DNA of 64,000 nucleotides, from the NCBI RefSeq assembly GCF_900232865.1, contig NZ_OCTS01000005.1, positions 1 through 64,000 of the forward strand, in the 5' to 3' direction. Position numbers and translations under genes: made by a program. Under the pieces are notes generated by a model that was not told the origin of the DNA, made no database searches, and was given only the letters and a program-made list of their open reading frames with translations. Shown here piece by piece: positions 38,115-48,112 of this stretch. Positions within the stretch are counted from its first letter, which is position 1. Every line of letters begins with the position of its first letter. This DNA is from Corynebacterium dentalis. Lineage in GTDB: Bacteria > Actinomycetota > Actinomycetes > Mycobacteriales > Mycobacteriaceae.

Positions 38115-39605
38115 GTGAACGTGTTAGATGGAAAGGCAATGACAGAAAATTTTCCTGATCTCGAATTCAACGAAACCTCTGGCTCTAGCGCCACGCCCAC
38201 CGTCGGTGAACTTGATCTCGAGCAGCGCTCGAGTTTGCGTCGACTCACACGAGGCGTCAACACGTACACCGACGAACAATCAGACGGTTACGACGTCGAG
38301 TACCGCAAACTCCGCCTGGAGAAAGTGGTCCTTGTAGGCGTGTGGACCGAGGGCACGGTAGCCCAGATCGAAGCCCGATTGGCAGAGCTGAGAGCGCTGG
38401 CGGAAACCGCGGGCTCGGACATCGTGGACATGCTCTACCAAAAGCGAGACAAGCCAGATTCCGGCACCTACATCGGTAGCGGAAAGGTCAACGAACTCAA
38501 GACCATCGTGATGGAATCCGGTGCGGACACCGTGATCTGCGATGGTGAGCTGTCACCTGGCCAGATGATCGCGCTTGAAAAGGCCTTGGACGTCAAGGTG
38601 ATTGACCGCACCATGCTAATCCTGGACATTTTCGCTCAGCATGCGAAGTCCAAGGAAGGTAAGGCGCAGGTCGCGCTTGCCCAGATGGAGTACCTGATCA
38701 CTCGAGTACGTGGTTGGGGCGGCGCGTTGTCTCGCCAGGCTGGTGGACGAGCAGGCTCCAACGGCGGCGTGGGTTTGCGTGGTCCCGGTGAGACGAAGAT
38801 CGAGGCAGACCGTCGACGTCTGCGGATGGACATGGCCAAGCTGCGCAAGGAGATTGCGGGGATGAAAACCTCCCGCGAGATCAAGCGCGAACGGCGCGAT
38901 GCCGCGGCGATTCCACAGGTGGCCATCGCGGGCTACACCAATGCAGGAAAATCTTCGCTAATTAACTCTTTGACAGGCGCTGGCGTGTTGGTGGAAGACG
39001 CCCTGTTCGCCACGCTGGATCCCACTACTCGCCGGGCGAATCTGCGCGACGGCCGGGCGGTGGTCTTCACCGACACCGTGGGGTTTGTTCGTCACCTACC
39101 CACACAGTTGGTGGAGGCATTCCGCTCCACGTTGGAGGAAGTGCTGGCTGCGGACGTGGTGCTGCACGTGGTGGATGGCTCTGATCCCTTCCCCTTGGAG
39201 CAGATTGTTGCCGTGAACAAGGTCATTGGGGACATCGTGGAGGAGACGGGACGCCCTGCGCCGCCGGAAATCCTGGTGGTCAACAAGATCGATGCCGCGG
39301 ATCCATTTGTGCTTGCGGAGCTGCGTCACCGTCTCGATGACGTGGTGTTTGTCTCAGCCCACACTGGCGAGGGCATCGAGGAACTGGAGACTCGGCTAGA
39401 GCTGTTCCTGAATAGTTTGGATGCGCATGTTCACCTGCGCGTTCCGTTCACCCGCGGGGATGTTGTGGCACGTGTGCACGAGCTGGGCACGGTGCTCAGT
39501 GAGGATTACGACGATGCCGGCACGCTCATTGAGGTGCGCCTGCCTGCGTCGCTGGCCGGAGACTTGAAAGAGTTTTTGGTAGATACGGACCCTGATACGG
39601 AATAA
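38115..39605 (+). CDS. hflX: GTPase HflX
   Basis: HflX is a ribosome-associated GTPase that splits stalled 70S ribosomes. The 496-residue protein has the HflX N-terminal domain with 'KPDSGTYIGSGKVNELK' near 112, the connecting helix 'RAGSNGGVGLRGPGETKIE' near 215, and the G domain with 'AGYTNAGKSSLIN' (G1) near 275, 'FTDTVGFVRHLP' (G3) near 318 and 'VVNKIDAAD' (G4) near 390. Start is given as GTG 38115 because TACTTT (38102-38107) stands 7 bases before it; ATG 38139 is an alternative. Confidence 0.94.
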   Translation: MNVLDGKAMTENFPDLEFNETSGSSATPTVGELDLEQRSSLRRLTRGVNTYTDEQSDGYDVEYRKLRLEKVVLVGVWTEGTVAQIEARLAELRALAETAGSDIVDMLYQKRDKPDSGTYIGSGKVNELKTIVMESGADTVICDGELSPGQMIALEKALDVKVIDRTMLILDIFAQHAKSKEGKAQVALAQMEYLITRVRGWGGALSRQAGGRAGSNGGVGLRGPGETKIEADRRRLRMDMAKLRKEIAGMKTSREIKRERRDAAAIPQVAIAGYTNAGKSSLINSLTGAGVLVEDALFATLDPTTRRANLRDGRAVVFTDTVGFVRHLPTQLVEAFRSTLEEVLAADVVLHVVDGSDPFPLEQIVAVNKVIGDIVEETGRPAPPEILVVNKIDAADPFVLAELRHRLDDVVFVSAHTGEGIEELETRLELFLNSLDAHVHLRVPFTRGDVVARVHELGTVLSEDYDDAGTLIEVRLPASLAGDLKEFLVDTDPDTE

Positions 39606-39614
39606 TTGCTCCGC

Positions 39615-40961
39615 GTGAGCACTCCGCAAAAACCTGTCGAGACAGGAACAACTCCAGCAAGTACCCGTGGCAGATTCTTTGGATGGGAACTCCACGGTGA
39701 TGGCCGCACGATCCGCCCGGGCAGTGTGGTGACGCCCGAGCAGCGACTTTCGTGGGGCCGAACCATTGGCATCGGAATGCAGCACGTGGTGGCCATGTTT
39801 GGCGCCACGCTGCTGGTTCCTACGTTGACCGGGTTTCCCGTGAACACCACGCTGCTGTTCTCTGGCGTGGGAACAATCCTGTTTCTGTTGGTCACCCGGA
39901 ACCGACTCCCGTCCTATTTGGGCAGTTCCTTCGCGTTCATCGCCCCGCTTTCGGCGTCACAAGCGCACGGTTTCGCCGCGCAGCTCGGAGGCATTGTTGC
40001 AGCCGGGTTGCTGTTGTTCCTCATTGGTGCGGTGACTCACTGGGCGGGTTCTCGTGTTATCGACGCCATCATGCCGCCCGTGGTGACCGGAGCGATCGTC
40101 GCGTTGATCGGTCTGAACTTGGCTCCGACAGCGATCGACAACTTTGAAGCCCAGCCACTGATTGCCTTTGTGACTACGTTGGCGATCGTGCTGTTCACCG
40201 TGATGGGCCGCGGGATGGTTGGACGGCTGAGTATTCTGCTCGGAGTGATTGTGGGCTGGGCATTTGCATTCATGGCAGGTGGAATTTCGGCGGAGTCCAA
40301 GGAGTCTGTGAACGCTGCGAGCTGGGTGGGGCTGCCACACTTTGCTACTCCCGAGTTCCATCTAGCTGCGGTGGCTGTGACCTTGCCGGTAGTGGTGGTT
40401 TTGTTGGCAGAAAACATCGGTCACGTGAAGGCTGTATCCACCATGACAGGGCGGAACTTGGATGACCTTGCTGGACGAGCATTGATGGCAGACGGCGCAT
40501 CCACGATGTTTGCTGGTGGGTTCGGCGGTTCCGGTACCACTACTTACGCAGAGAATATCGGTGTCATGGCTGCCACCAAGGTGTATTCCTCTGCGGCGTA
40601 TTGGGTGGCTGCGTTCACTGCCATTGCGTTGGCTTTTATCCCGAAGTTCGGGGCTGCCATCTTGACGATTCCAGTCGGTGTATTGGGTGGGGCAACGATC
40701 GTCTTGTACGGAATGATTGGGCTGCTGGGAGTGCGCATTTGGCAGGACAACAACGTTCGTCTCACGGATCCAGTCAATCTCACAGCGGCATCCGTCGCCA
40801 TCATCGCCGGCATTGGAAATCTAACGTTGACGGTAGGCAGCGTTCAGCTGGAGGGCATTGCGTGGGGTTCGGTTGGCATCATTGTGGGCTATCCAGTGAT
40901 GCGTTGGCTTTACGATCACGTGGGGGATGGCCGATACGTCAATACGGCACGCGCGGAATAG
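39615..40961 (+). CDS. NCS2 family permease, probably uracil (UraA-like)
   Basis: This 448-residue membrane protein belongs to the NCS2 nucleobase permease family. It has about 14 hydrophobic segments and the family signatures 'VVLLAENIGHVKAVS' near 263 and 'GGFGGSGTTTYAENIGVMAAT' near 300 (in two pieces), which hold the substrate-binding Glu pair of uracil permeases. The start GTG 39615 follows the hflX stop by 9 bases; a TTG at 39606 is also in frame. Uracil is the likeliest substrate, other bases cannot be excluded. Confidence 0.85.
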   Translation: MSTPQKPVETGTTPASTRGRFFGWELHGDGRTIRPGSVVTPEQRLSWGRTIGIGMQHVVAMFGATLLVPTLTGFPVNTTLLFSGVGTILFLLVTRNRLPSYLGSSFAFIAPLSASQAHGFAAQLGGIVAAGLLLFLIGAVTHWAGSRVIDAIMPPVVTGAIVALIGLNLAPTAIDNFEAQPLIAFVTTLAIVLFTVMGRGMVGRLSILLGVIVGWAFAFMAGGISAESKESVNAASWVGLPHFATPEFHLAAVAVTLPVVVVLLAENIGHVKAVSTMTGRNLDDLAGRALMADGASTMFAGGFGGSGTTTYAENIGVMAATKVYSSAAYWVAAFTAIALAFIPKFGAAILTIPVGVLGGATIVLYGMIGLLGVRIWQDNNVRLTDPVNLTAASVAIIAGIGNLTLTVGSVQLEGIAWGSVGIIVGYPVMRWLYDHVGDGRYVNTARAE

Positions 40962-40991
40962 TCGTGGTGGCGACTGCTGAATACCGGGTGG

Positions 40992-41813
40992 CTACTTTTT
41001 AGCGAAGGCTACAGAAACTCCAGCATTCTCTAGTGCGGCGACGTAGGACTCGTGTGGTTGTAGGTCAGTGACAACGGTGCTGATGTCTTCAATAGCAGCG
41101 AAGCTGACTAAGTAATCCAGCCCGAACTTTGTGGCATCTACGAGGGCTATGACGTGCTCGGCGTGTGTGACCATGGCGCGTTTCACAGCGCCCTCTTCTT
41201 CATCAGGGGTGGAGAGCCCGTGATTTAGGGTAAGAGCGTTGGTGCCTACAAATGCCACATCAGCTCTGAGAACTGCGATGGTTTGAGTGGCGATATTGCC
41301 TACGACCGCTTGCGCCTGTGGGCGTACTTTGCCGCCGAGAAGCTGGATATCGAAGTATTCGGAATCTGCCAGAGTTTTGGCGATGGGTAGTGAATTCGTG
41401 ATCAGCTTGTAGGGAGGAACATAACCGCTGGTAGGGGCGTGGGGGATGCTCTCTAGTCCCGAGGTGGCGAGAGCTTCTGCCATGAGAGCGGTAGTGGTTC
41501 CTCCGTCGAGAAACAAGGTGCGGCCAGGAGGCGGAAGTAGCTCGAGAGCTCTGCGAGCAATACGCCGTTTAGCGTCGAGCGCAGATTGGGCGCGCGATTC
41601 GAATGGGGTGAATTCCGTGCGGTAGTTCTGTGACGGGACCGCGCCACCGTGTACTCGGCGAATTCCGCCTTGTGCATCGAGTGTGGCCAGGTCGCGCCGA
41701 ATTGTTTCTGCCGTGACGCCAAACTTCTCCGCGAGCTCAATTACCGTGACGCGACCCTTAACGGCGGTCAACGACAATATTTGCCGGCGACGTTCAGTGG
41801 ACCGCAACGGCAT
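40992..41813 (-). CDS. sugR: DeoR-type regulator, SugR orthologue
   Basis: SugR in C. glutamicum represses the PTS sugar-uptake and glycolytic genes. The 273-residue protein has an N-terminal DeoR helix-turn-helix 'VIELAEKFGVTAETIRRDL' near 24 and a sugar-phosphate-binding domain with 'LFLDGGTTTALMAEAL' near 98, 'VQLLGG'-type segment (IQLLGGKVR) near 157 and 'FVGTNALTLNHGLSTPDEEE' near 189. The last segment closely matches C. glutamicum SugR. AGGAGAAAGG precedes the ATG. It sits beside lexA as in C. glutamicum, but no fru/pts genes follow. Confidence 0.85.
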   Translation of the reverse strand: MPLRSTERRRQILSLTAVKGRVTVIELAEKFGVTAETIRRDLATLDAQGGIRRVHGGAVPSQNYRTEFTPFESRAQSALDAKRRIARRALELLPPPGRTLFLDGGTTTALMAEALATSGLESIPHAPTSGYVPPYKLITNSLPIAKTLADSEYFDIQLLGGKVRPQAQAVVGNIATQTIAVLRADVAFVGTNALTLNHGLSTPDEEEGAVKRAMVTHAEHVIALVDATKFGLDYLVSFAAIEDISTVVTDLQPHESYVAALENAGVSVAFAKK

Positions 41814-41854
41814 GGGCGGACGACCTTTCTCCTAGGGCTAATCGATTACCTCGT

Positions 41855-42622
41855 CTAGATCTTACGGAGGACGGCGACGACCTTGCCCAAGATCTCCGCC
41901 TCTTCAGCAGGAATTGGTTCGAACAGATCGTTGTGGGGGAGCAGCCACAATCCGTCTTCGTTCTTGTGCCATTCCTTAACGGTGGCGTCTCCATCAATCA
42001 TCGCGGCCACAAAATCGCCCAGTTCTGCGACCTTTTGGGACTTGACGACGACCCAGTCTCCATTGAAGATGCCGGCATCTCGCATGGATTCACCGACAAC
42101 CTGCAGGAGGAAAAGTTCTCCACTGCCCACGAGTTCATTTGGGAGGGGGAAGACCGCTTCTACGTTTTCCTCAGCCAATATCGGAGAACCAGCGGCGATC
42201 TGACCGACGACGGGAACATACGAGGCTTCAGGGCGCGCATCACTGGCTTCAGTGGCGGTTTCGCTTGGCTTAGACCGTCCTGGGGATGATTCATATCCGC
42301 GAACATCAACTGCACGCGGCTTCTTGTCTTCTCGGCGAAGCAGCCCCTTCTCCTCGAGCTGGGTCAAGTGATAGGACACCGACGAAGTGGACTGCAGACC
42401 AACGGCCTCTGCAATTTCGCGGATGCTTGGGGGGTAGCCACGCAGCACCTTGGAATCAGTGATGACTTCTAGAATGCGCCGCTGGCGCTCACTGAGAGAA
42501 TCGCGACCCTTTCCCTTGGCGCTTGCCGCCTTATCTGCTGCGGACTTACGGGGTCGGCCTGGCTTGCGGCGGGCCTCGGGTGCGACGGGCTGCTCATCTC
42601 CGGCGGAAGAAAGTGGACTCAT
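41855..42622 (-). CDS. lexA: SOS repressor LexA
   Basis: LexA represses DNA-damage genes and cuts itself when stimulated by RecA filaments. The 255-residue protein has an N-terminal winged helix ('[15 protein letters not shown]', '[20 protein letters not shown]') near 40-80 and a C-terminal peptidase with the cut site Ala-Gly in '[12 protein letters not shown]' near 143, Ser in '[10 protein letters not shown]' near 180 and Lys in 'VVVKSQK' near 217. A 45-residue Lys/Arg/Pro-rich N-terminal extension is typical of actinobacteria. AAGGAGC lies upstream of the ATG. Confidence 0.97.
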   Translation of the reverse strand: MSPLSSAGDEQPVAPEARRKPGRPRKSAADKAASAKGKGRDSLSERQRRILEVITDSKVLRGYPPSIREIAEAVGLQSTSSVSYHLTQLEEKGLLRREDKKPRAVDVRGYESSPGRSKPSETATEASDARPEASYVPVVGQIAAGSPILAEENVEAVFPLPNELVGSGELFLLQVVGESMRDAGIFNGDWVVVKSQKVAELGDFVAAMIDGDATVKEWHKNEDGLWLLPHNDLFEPIPAEEAEILGKVVAVLRKI

Positions 42623-42980
42623 GTGTGCTCCTTGAAGATTTCGACGTGGTTCTCACCCTACCTCATCAACGTCACTTAGTCTGGTTCATCTGTTCGAAAA
42701 AGCTTGGAAAATGAATGGACAGTTTAGAACGGGCGTGCTATTTTTCCATTAAGGCATGAAATCGAACGTTCGTACCAAAGGCGTTCAGTGTTCGATTAAA
42801 TCCACTCTGGTTGTCTAGCCGGTGAGTTTAATGATCTTCGTGCCTGTTCGGATGGCTCGCAGGTAGTCGATGGCCGCACTGGTCGTGAGAATTACATGCG
42901 TGAGCTAGCCGAAGTGGCAAATGCATGAAATCACCGAGGTTTGTCCTCATGACGATTGTTTGAGAAGAAAGAAGGCCAAT
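42623..42980. promoter_or_regulatory. lexA-divS divergent control region with SOS-like boxes
   Basis: This 358-base gap holds no gene. Two sites match the consensus CGAAC-RNRY-GTTYC with two changes each: one on the minus strand at 42683-42696 (CGAACAGATGAACC), close to lexA, with TAGGGT (42660-42655) as possible -10, and one on the plus strand at 42763-42776 (CGAACGTTCGTACC), facing divS. A further half-site GTGTTCGAT lies at 42788-42796. The divS leader would then be about 180 bases long, with no clear fold or reading frame. Confidence 0.55.
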
Positions 42981-43367
42981 ATGACTACTGCGCTGACTCG
43001 CCCGGATTCCCGTTCTGTTCGTACTGCACGTGCAGAGCGTATCGTGTCGTCGATCCCCGCACAGAGCGGTTCTACCATCAGTCCACCTCGGGAATCTTTC
43101 CCGGACCTTCTTGTTCCGAAAGTTCCTGAATCCACGCAGCGTTCGAACACCCATGGGCAGGGAAGGGCGATCGTTCCTTCACGAGCGCGTGTTCGTAGGA
43201 GCGAGCGTCTGGTGGAAGATTCTTCTGCAGCGTTCGATAACGCATCATCTAGGTTCTTGGAACGATGGACGCAGAATGTAAAGAAGTTCGTTACCTCTCT
43301 AGGTGGTATGTCCCTTTCGGTGGGGACCATGGTTCTGACTATGGGTTTGAGCCCGCTATTCCTTTAA
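42981..43367 (+). CDS. divS: Probable SOS cell-division inhibitor DivS
   Basis: The 128-residue protein is assigned by place: divergent from lexA and directly upstream of nrdR, where C. glutamicum has divS, an SOS-induced division inhibitor. The sequence is basic and Ser/Pro/Arg-rich over most of its length and ends in one hydrophobic segment, '[18 protein letters not shown]', after '[19 protein letters not shown]'. That looks like a tail anchor. The ATG at 42981 is chosen for the GAAGG upstream. Sequence similarity to other DivS proteins is weak, so identity rests mainly on context. Confidence 0.7.
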   Translation: MTTALTRPDSRSVRTARAERIVSSIPAQSGSTISPPRESFPDLLVPKVPESTQRSNTHGQGRAIVPSRARVRRSERLVEDSSAAFDNASSRFLERWTQNVKKFVTSLGGMSLSVGTMVLTMGLSPLFL

Positions 43368-43386
43368 ACGCTGCATCGGGACTAGC

Positions 43387-43851
43387 ATGAGTGGCGTGCT
43401 GTGCCCTTCTTGTAGTTCCCAACAGTCGCGTGTAGTTGATTCCCGAACCGTGGAAAGCGGTGTCGCGATTCGCCGTCGTCGAGAATGTCTCGAATGTGAA
43501 ACCCGTTTTACCACCGTGGAACGCTCCATTTTGCTGGTTACTAAGCGCAGCGGGGTGACAGAAGAATTTAGCCGCGAGAAAATGATCAAAGGCGTTCGCC
43601 GGGCATGCCAGGGTCGTGATGTGTCAGATGATGCACTTAAGAGACTGGCCCACGAAGTAGAGCAGAACGTTCGCGCTGTTCACGGTTCACAAGTGCAGGC
43701 CAACCAAATTGGCCTCGCGATTCTGGAACCTCTAAGGAACCTGGATGCAGTGGCCTATCTCCGCTTCGCCTCTGTGTACAAGTCCTTCGATAGCGCAGAG
43801 GATTTTGAGCAGGAGATCGAATCACTCCGCGCTCACCGCGCCCGTAGCTAG
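43387..43851 (+). CDS. nrdR: Transcriptional repressor NrdR
   Basis: NrdR represses ribonucleotide reductase genes in response to dATP/ATP levels. The 154-residue protein has the N-terminal zinc ribbon with CPSC near residue 6 and CLEC near 34, and an ATP-cone with '[19 protein letters not shown]' near 56. The C-terminal '[18 protein letters not shown]' is typical. It lies 19 bases after divS and may be cotranscribed with it. Confidence 0.96.
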   Translation: MSGVLCPSCSSQQSRVVDSRTVESGVAIRRRRECLECETRFTTVERSILLVTKRSGVTEEFSREKMIKGVRRACQGRDVSDDALKRLAHEVEQNVRAVHGSQVQANQIGLAILEPLRNLDAVAYLRFASVYKSFDSAEDFEQEIESLRAHRARS

Positions 43852-43902
43852 CTAAGATGCAGAGCTCAGCACTGAATCTTCCGAGGCCTTGAAGCACAAC
43901 CC

Positions 43903-46900
43903 CTAGCGAATCTTGTCGAGTGCCTTCTTAATCCTCTGGACAGATACCGAGCGTGCAGTACCCAAGTTTTGCGCAAACAAGCTGACCCTGAGCTCTTCAA
44001 TCATCCAGTGGATCTCCTTGATCTGCGGAGAAGCCGCTCGCGCCTCAGGCAATCTATCCAGGGTCTTAGCCAGGTATCTTTCCGCGTCTAAGACTTGCCC
44101 GTCCAGCACTTCTTCCTTGTCCGGATCAGTCTCCATCAGGTCCAACCTGGCCTGCATGGCAGCCACGTACCGCGGAACATGCCTAAGCTGAGCAACCCCA
44201 TGGCGCGCCACGGCATGAGATCCCACATAGAAATCCAGTTGCTGACGCATTGCCTCTATGGGCTCGCCACTCCACTCCCTTAGTTCCTCGGCCATGTCCG
44301 CAACCGCCAAAACTGCAGGTGCAACTTCCACCACAGCCTTTCGGACCCCAGTGGCACCCTGCTTCCGAGCAATTTTAATGACTTCTGCGCACCGGTCTGG
44401 ATCTCGAATAACTGGTCCGTGCTCCTGCAAAATACTCTTGCACGTCACGGTGACAAGATCTTCCAACAGTGAGTCAAAGCCCACATACGGGAAATTCTCC
44501 AACGCAACGCGCTGTCGCAGCGGCAGGCCTTTGAGCATCTGTGCGCGCGAGACGGCTACCGTCTTCGTCATCATGGTCAAAACCGTCTTGAACTGCTGTG
44601 CAGCAGCCGCTTGCGGCGTGGGGAACGCTCGTAACACCACGCCCTTGTCCACGGAGACGATCGCGGGGTAGGCCACCACAGTCTGCCCATCGACGATGGT
44701 TTCTACCGTCTCTGGAACCGTCCCTATGTTTTCTGCATCCCAGTTGGCGGCGCGGGCCAGCACACCGCCAGTGGCAGCACCGCCGCGTCCTGAAGCGTTG
44801 CGTCCGCCAGGTTTACCCTGCGCAGAATTCTTATCTCGACCATTCCCGGACTTAGTCTTATCGCCACTTTTCGGCCTTCCGTGGCGACCATGAGAAGCTG
44901 CGTCGGCGGGATCGGGCGCATCAGATCCAGAACCCAGGCTGCGGGCTGCGGCTTGCGCAATAGCGTTGGTGACCTGAGAGGTGAGTCGCTGTTGGAGCGC
45001 AGCGACGTCGCGGTCCTGATCCACCACATGGCCTCGTCGATCAATGGCAGCCACGTTCATCCGCAGGTGGGATGGCACCTTGGACCAATCAAAGTCCGAT
45101 GCGGAGATTCCACTGCCACCAAGTGACCGAAGCGCATCAGCCAGCGCTGCATCGATGGCTCCGTCGAAAGGCGTCATACGTTGCAGTGCGTGTTCCGCGA
45201 AGTCCGTAGCGGGCACCACGCTCCTGCGTAGTGGCTTGGGCAAGCTCTTAATCAGCGATACACACAGTTCCTTGCGCAGCCCGCTGACCAGCCACTGCGT
45301 GGCTTGGGAATCGACCGTAGCCAACAAGGGAAGTGGCACGCGCATGGTGATTCCGTCACGCGGGTCTCCCGGCTGGAAGACATAGCTGAGTTCGAACTCT
45401 AAGCTGCCCTGCTGCCACACGTCAGGGAACTCGTGGGCGGCTGTCGCCCCCTCAGCGGATTCGATTAGCGCATCGGCGGAAAAGTTCAGCAAACCGGCGT
45501 CGGTATGACGGGCCTTCTTCCACCACGCGTCGAAATGCCGAGCTGAGGTGACAGAGGCAGGGATCCGGGAATCGTAGAACCGGAACAGAGTGTCGTCGTC
45601 GACAATAATGTCCCGCCTGCGGGCCTTGTCTTCCAACAAGCTGGCCTCGTTCAACAACTCCTGGTTGTGATGGAAGAACTTGTGGCGCGTGGTCCAATCG
45701 CCTTCCACCAGGGCATTTCTGATGAACAGTTCGCGCGCCAGTGGTTTGTCGATTCGTCCCAGGTTGACGGTTCGGTCCGCAACCAGCGGCAATCCGAGCA
45801 TCAAGACCTTTTCGTGGACCATCGCTGCGCCGCGAGAGCTAGACCAATGTGGTTCGGAATGCACAGTCTTGGTCATGTGTGGCGCGATGGTTTCCACCCA
45901 CGCAGGATCAATTGGACCGGCCGTGCGCGCGAAAACCTGGGAGGTTTCCACCAGTTCGGCAGCCATGACCCACTGCGGTGGTTTTTTGGACAGCTGGGAA
46001 CTGGGGTGGATGACGAAGTGCGTATTGCGCGTGCCAGTGAACTGCTTGGAGTTGCCTTCCCGCATGCCAATATTAGTCAGCAGGCCGGTGAGTACTGATT
46101 TGTGCACCGCGTCTTCATGGATGTTTTCTTCGTCGAAGTCCATGTCGCGCACGTGGGCAATGTTGGGGATGCTCCACGAGAGTTCCTGGATGACTGTCAG
46201 CAGCTGGCGCACCAAATCCATCCATTCGCGAGAGCGCATGTAGTGGATGAATTCGCTCTGGCAGAGCTTGCGGAACTGGTTGCCGCTGAGTTCCCGACGA
46301 TTGTGCTGCAGGTAGTTCCAGAGCTTGAGCACGCTGATGAAGTCCGAGTCCGCACCGAAGCGGGCGTGCAGCTGGTCCGCCTTGCCTTGGTGTTCGAGCG
46401 GACGTTCCCGCACATCCTGAATGCTCAAGGAGGCCACAATCACCGCGACTTGTTCCAGAACGTTGTTGTGGTGGGCTGCCTCGAGCATGCGTGCCAACCG
46501 AGGATCGGTGGGAATGCGAGCCATATCGCGGCCAGTTTGGGTTAGTTCTTGTTGCCCGCCGGCCTGGTGCTTTTTTCCCGACGCCACCTTCAGCGCGCCC
46601 AGCTCGTGCAACAGCGCCACACCATCGCGGACGGACTTCTTATCGGGAGCTTGGAGGAAGGGAAACTCGTCGATATCCCCGAGACCCAGTGCGATCATGG
46701 AAAGAATGACGCTGGCCAGGTGCGTGCGAAGAATTTCCGGGTCGGTGAACTCCGGGCGAGCGTGGAAGTTTTCTTCCGAGTACAGGCGGATGGCGATGCC
46801 GTCTGCGGTTCGGCCACAGCGGCCGGATCGCTGCGTTGCACTAGCTTGGCTGATCTCTTCGACTGGGAGGCGCTGGACTTTTGTGCGGTGGGAGTAGCGG

Positions 46901-47994
46901 GAGATGCGTGCCAGGCCGGTATCCACCACGTAATGAATGCCGGGCACGGTCAGCGAGGTCTCCGCAATGTTGGTAGCTAGCACGATGCGTCGCTTACCAC
47001 CAGGGGAGAAGACTCGATGTTGCTCGGCGTTGGAGAGTCTGCCGAATAGCGGGAGTATGTCGATCTGCTCGCCCCGGTTGTGGGGGAAGGCGGCGTGTAA
47101 GGCGTCTGCGGCATCGCGGATCTCTCGTTCTCCAGAGAAGAAGCAGAGGATATCGCCGGGGCCAGTCCGCACGAGTTCGCGGCAGGCTTCCACGAGACCG
47201 TCGAGAGGATCGACTTCCGTTTCCGTAATCTCGCCAGTCTTGTCGTTGAGATGCTCGCGAACCAGCGGCCGGTAGCGAACTTCCACCGGGTAAGTGCGAC
47301 CGGACACTTCGATGATCGGCGCGGGCTTTCCTGCAGCATCGCAGAAGTGCTCTGCGAATGCCTGGGGGTTGATGGTCGCGGAGGTGATGATCAGTTTGAG
47401 ATCCGGGCGCTTGGGTAGCAACTGCTTGAGGTAGCCCAAGAGGAAGTCGATGTTGAGGCTGCGTTCGTGGGCTTCATCGATGATGAGTGTGTCGTAATCA
47501 CGCAAGAGCCGGTCGCGTTGAATCTCATTGAGAAGCACACCGTCCGTCATGAGCTTGATGGCGGTGGACGAACTGATGTTGTCATCGAAGCGGATCTTGT
47601 AGCCCACCAGCTTTGCGTTCTCTGAACTGGAGGAGGTGAGTTCTTCATCGATACGCTCCGCGACGCTGCGGGCGGCGATACGGCGAGGTTGAGTATGACC
47701 TATGAGCTGGGAACGTCCACGACCGAGCTCGAGGCACATTTTCGGAATCTGGGTGGTCTTGCCGGATCCAGTTTCGCCCGCGATGATGACCACCTGGTTT
47801 TCAGAGATCGTCTTCATGATCTCTTCACGCCGCTCGCTGACCGGCAGTTGATCCGGAAAGCTAATGGGACCAATGGTGCGCACGGGGCGTGAGGGGCGGG
47901 ACGAGCGACCTCTCCGACGTTTACGACGTTGGGGACCGGACGTGCCGCGGGGGTGTCCGTCATGTCGTGGTTTGTCGCTATTGGGGGTACTCAC
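43903..47994 (-). CDS. hrpA: ATP-dependent RNA helicase HrpA
   Basis: HrpA is a DEAH-box RNA helicase that can act on stalled ribosomes and mRNA. The 1363-residue protein has a basic N-terminus, Walker A 'IAGETGSGKTTQIPKM' near 72, 'IIDEAHERSLN' (DEAH) near 172, 'ITSATIN' near 204 and 'QRSGRCGRT' near 392, then the helicase-associated, OB and long DUF3418 C-terminal domains. A Gly/Lys/Asp-rich linker lies near residues 1010-1070. GTG 47994 is chosen because TAGAAT stands 7 bases upstream; TTG 47997 is a less likely start. It converges on nrdR. Confidence 0.94.
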   Translation of the reverse strand: MSTPNSDKPRHDGHPRGTSGPQRRKRRRGRSSRPSRPVRTIGPISFPDQLPVSERREEIMKTISENQVVIIAGETGSGKTTQIPKMCLELGRGRSQLIGHTQPRRIAARSVAERIDEELTSSSSENAKLVGYKIRFDDNISSSTAIKLMTDGVLLNEIQRDRLLRDYDTLIIDEAHERSLNIDFLLGYLKQLLPKRPDLKLIITSATINPQAFAEHFCDAAGKPAPIIEVSGRTYPVEVRYRPLVREHLNDKTGEITETEVDPLDGLVEACRELVRTGPGDILCFFSGEREIRDAADALHAAFPHNRGEQIDILPLFGRLSNAEQHRVFSPGGKRRIVLATNIAETSLTVPGIHYVVDTGLARISRYSHRTKVQRLPVEEISQASATQRSGRCGRTADGIAIRLYSEENFHARPEFTDPEILRTHLASVILSMIALGLGDIDEFPFLQAPDKKSVRDGVALLHELGALKVASGKKHQAGGQQELTQTGRDMARIPTDPRLARMLEAAHHNNVLEQVAVIVASLSIQDVRERPLEHQGKADQLHARFGADSDFISVLKLWNYLQHNRRELSGNQFRKLCQSEFIHYMRSREWMDLVRQLLTVIQELSWSIPNIAHVRDMDFDEENIHEDAVHKSVLTGLLTNIGMREGNSKQFTGTRNTHFVIHPSSQLSKKPPQWVMAAELVETSQVFARTAGPIDPAWVETIAPHMTKTVHSEPHWSSSRGAAMVHEKVLMLGLPLVADRTVNLGRIDKPLARELFIRNALVEGDWTTRHKFFHHNQELLNEASLLEDKARRRDIIVDDDTLFRFYDSRIPASVTSARHFDAWWKKARHTDAGLLNFSADALIESAEGATAAHEFPDVWQQGSLEFELSYVFQPGDPRDGITMRVPLPLLATVDSQATQWLVSGLRKELCVSLIKSLPKPLRRSVVPATDFAEHALQRMTPFDGAIDAALADALRSLGGSGISASDFDWSKVPSHLRMNVAAIDRRGHVVDQDRDVAALQQRLTSQVTNAIAQAAARSLGSGSDAPDPADAASHGRHGRPKSGDKTKSGNGRDKNSAQGKPGGRNASGRGGAATGGVLARAANWDAENIGTVPETVETIVDGQTVVAYPAIVSVDKGVVLRAFPTPQAAAAQQFKTVLTMMTKTVAVSRAQMLKGLPLRQRVALENFPYVGFDSLLEDLVTVTCKSILQEHGPVIRDPDRCAEVIKIARKQGATGVRKAVVEVAPAVLAVADMAEELREWSGEPIEAMRQQLDFYVGSHAVARHGVAQLRHVPRYVAAMQARLDLMETDPDKEEVLDGQVLDAERYLAKTLDRLPEARAASPQIKEIHWMIEELRVSLFAQNLGTARSVSVQRIKKALDKIR

Positions 47995-48112
47995 CAAAAA
48001 GATTCTAACAAGTGGCCTGCGGGCTTCTTCATTTCCGCCCCACGCTCGACTCTCGTTTGTTTAGTATTGCCTAGCTAATGAATATCTAATTCGAAGAAAG
48101 TGAACGACGCTG
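47995..48112. promoter_or_regulatory. hrpA-ceramidase divergent region with a DtxR-box-like palindrome
   Basis: On the minus strand TAGAAT (48007-48002) serves hrpA. On the plus strand TTAGTATTGCCTAGCTAAT (48061-48079) agrees with the DtxR consensus TTAGGTTAGSCTAACCTAA at 12 of 19 positions. It lies among AT-rich -10-like sequences (TATCTAAT at 48083-48090) before the ceramidase gene. This would fit iron control of the ceramidase; the match is modest. Confidence 0.35.

Noticed and set aside
42797-42980. A small RNA or short gene in the lexA-divS gap
   Set aside because: No convincing hairpin-terminator or reading frame with a ribosome site was seen.
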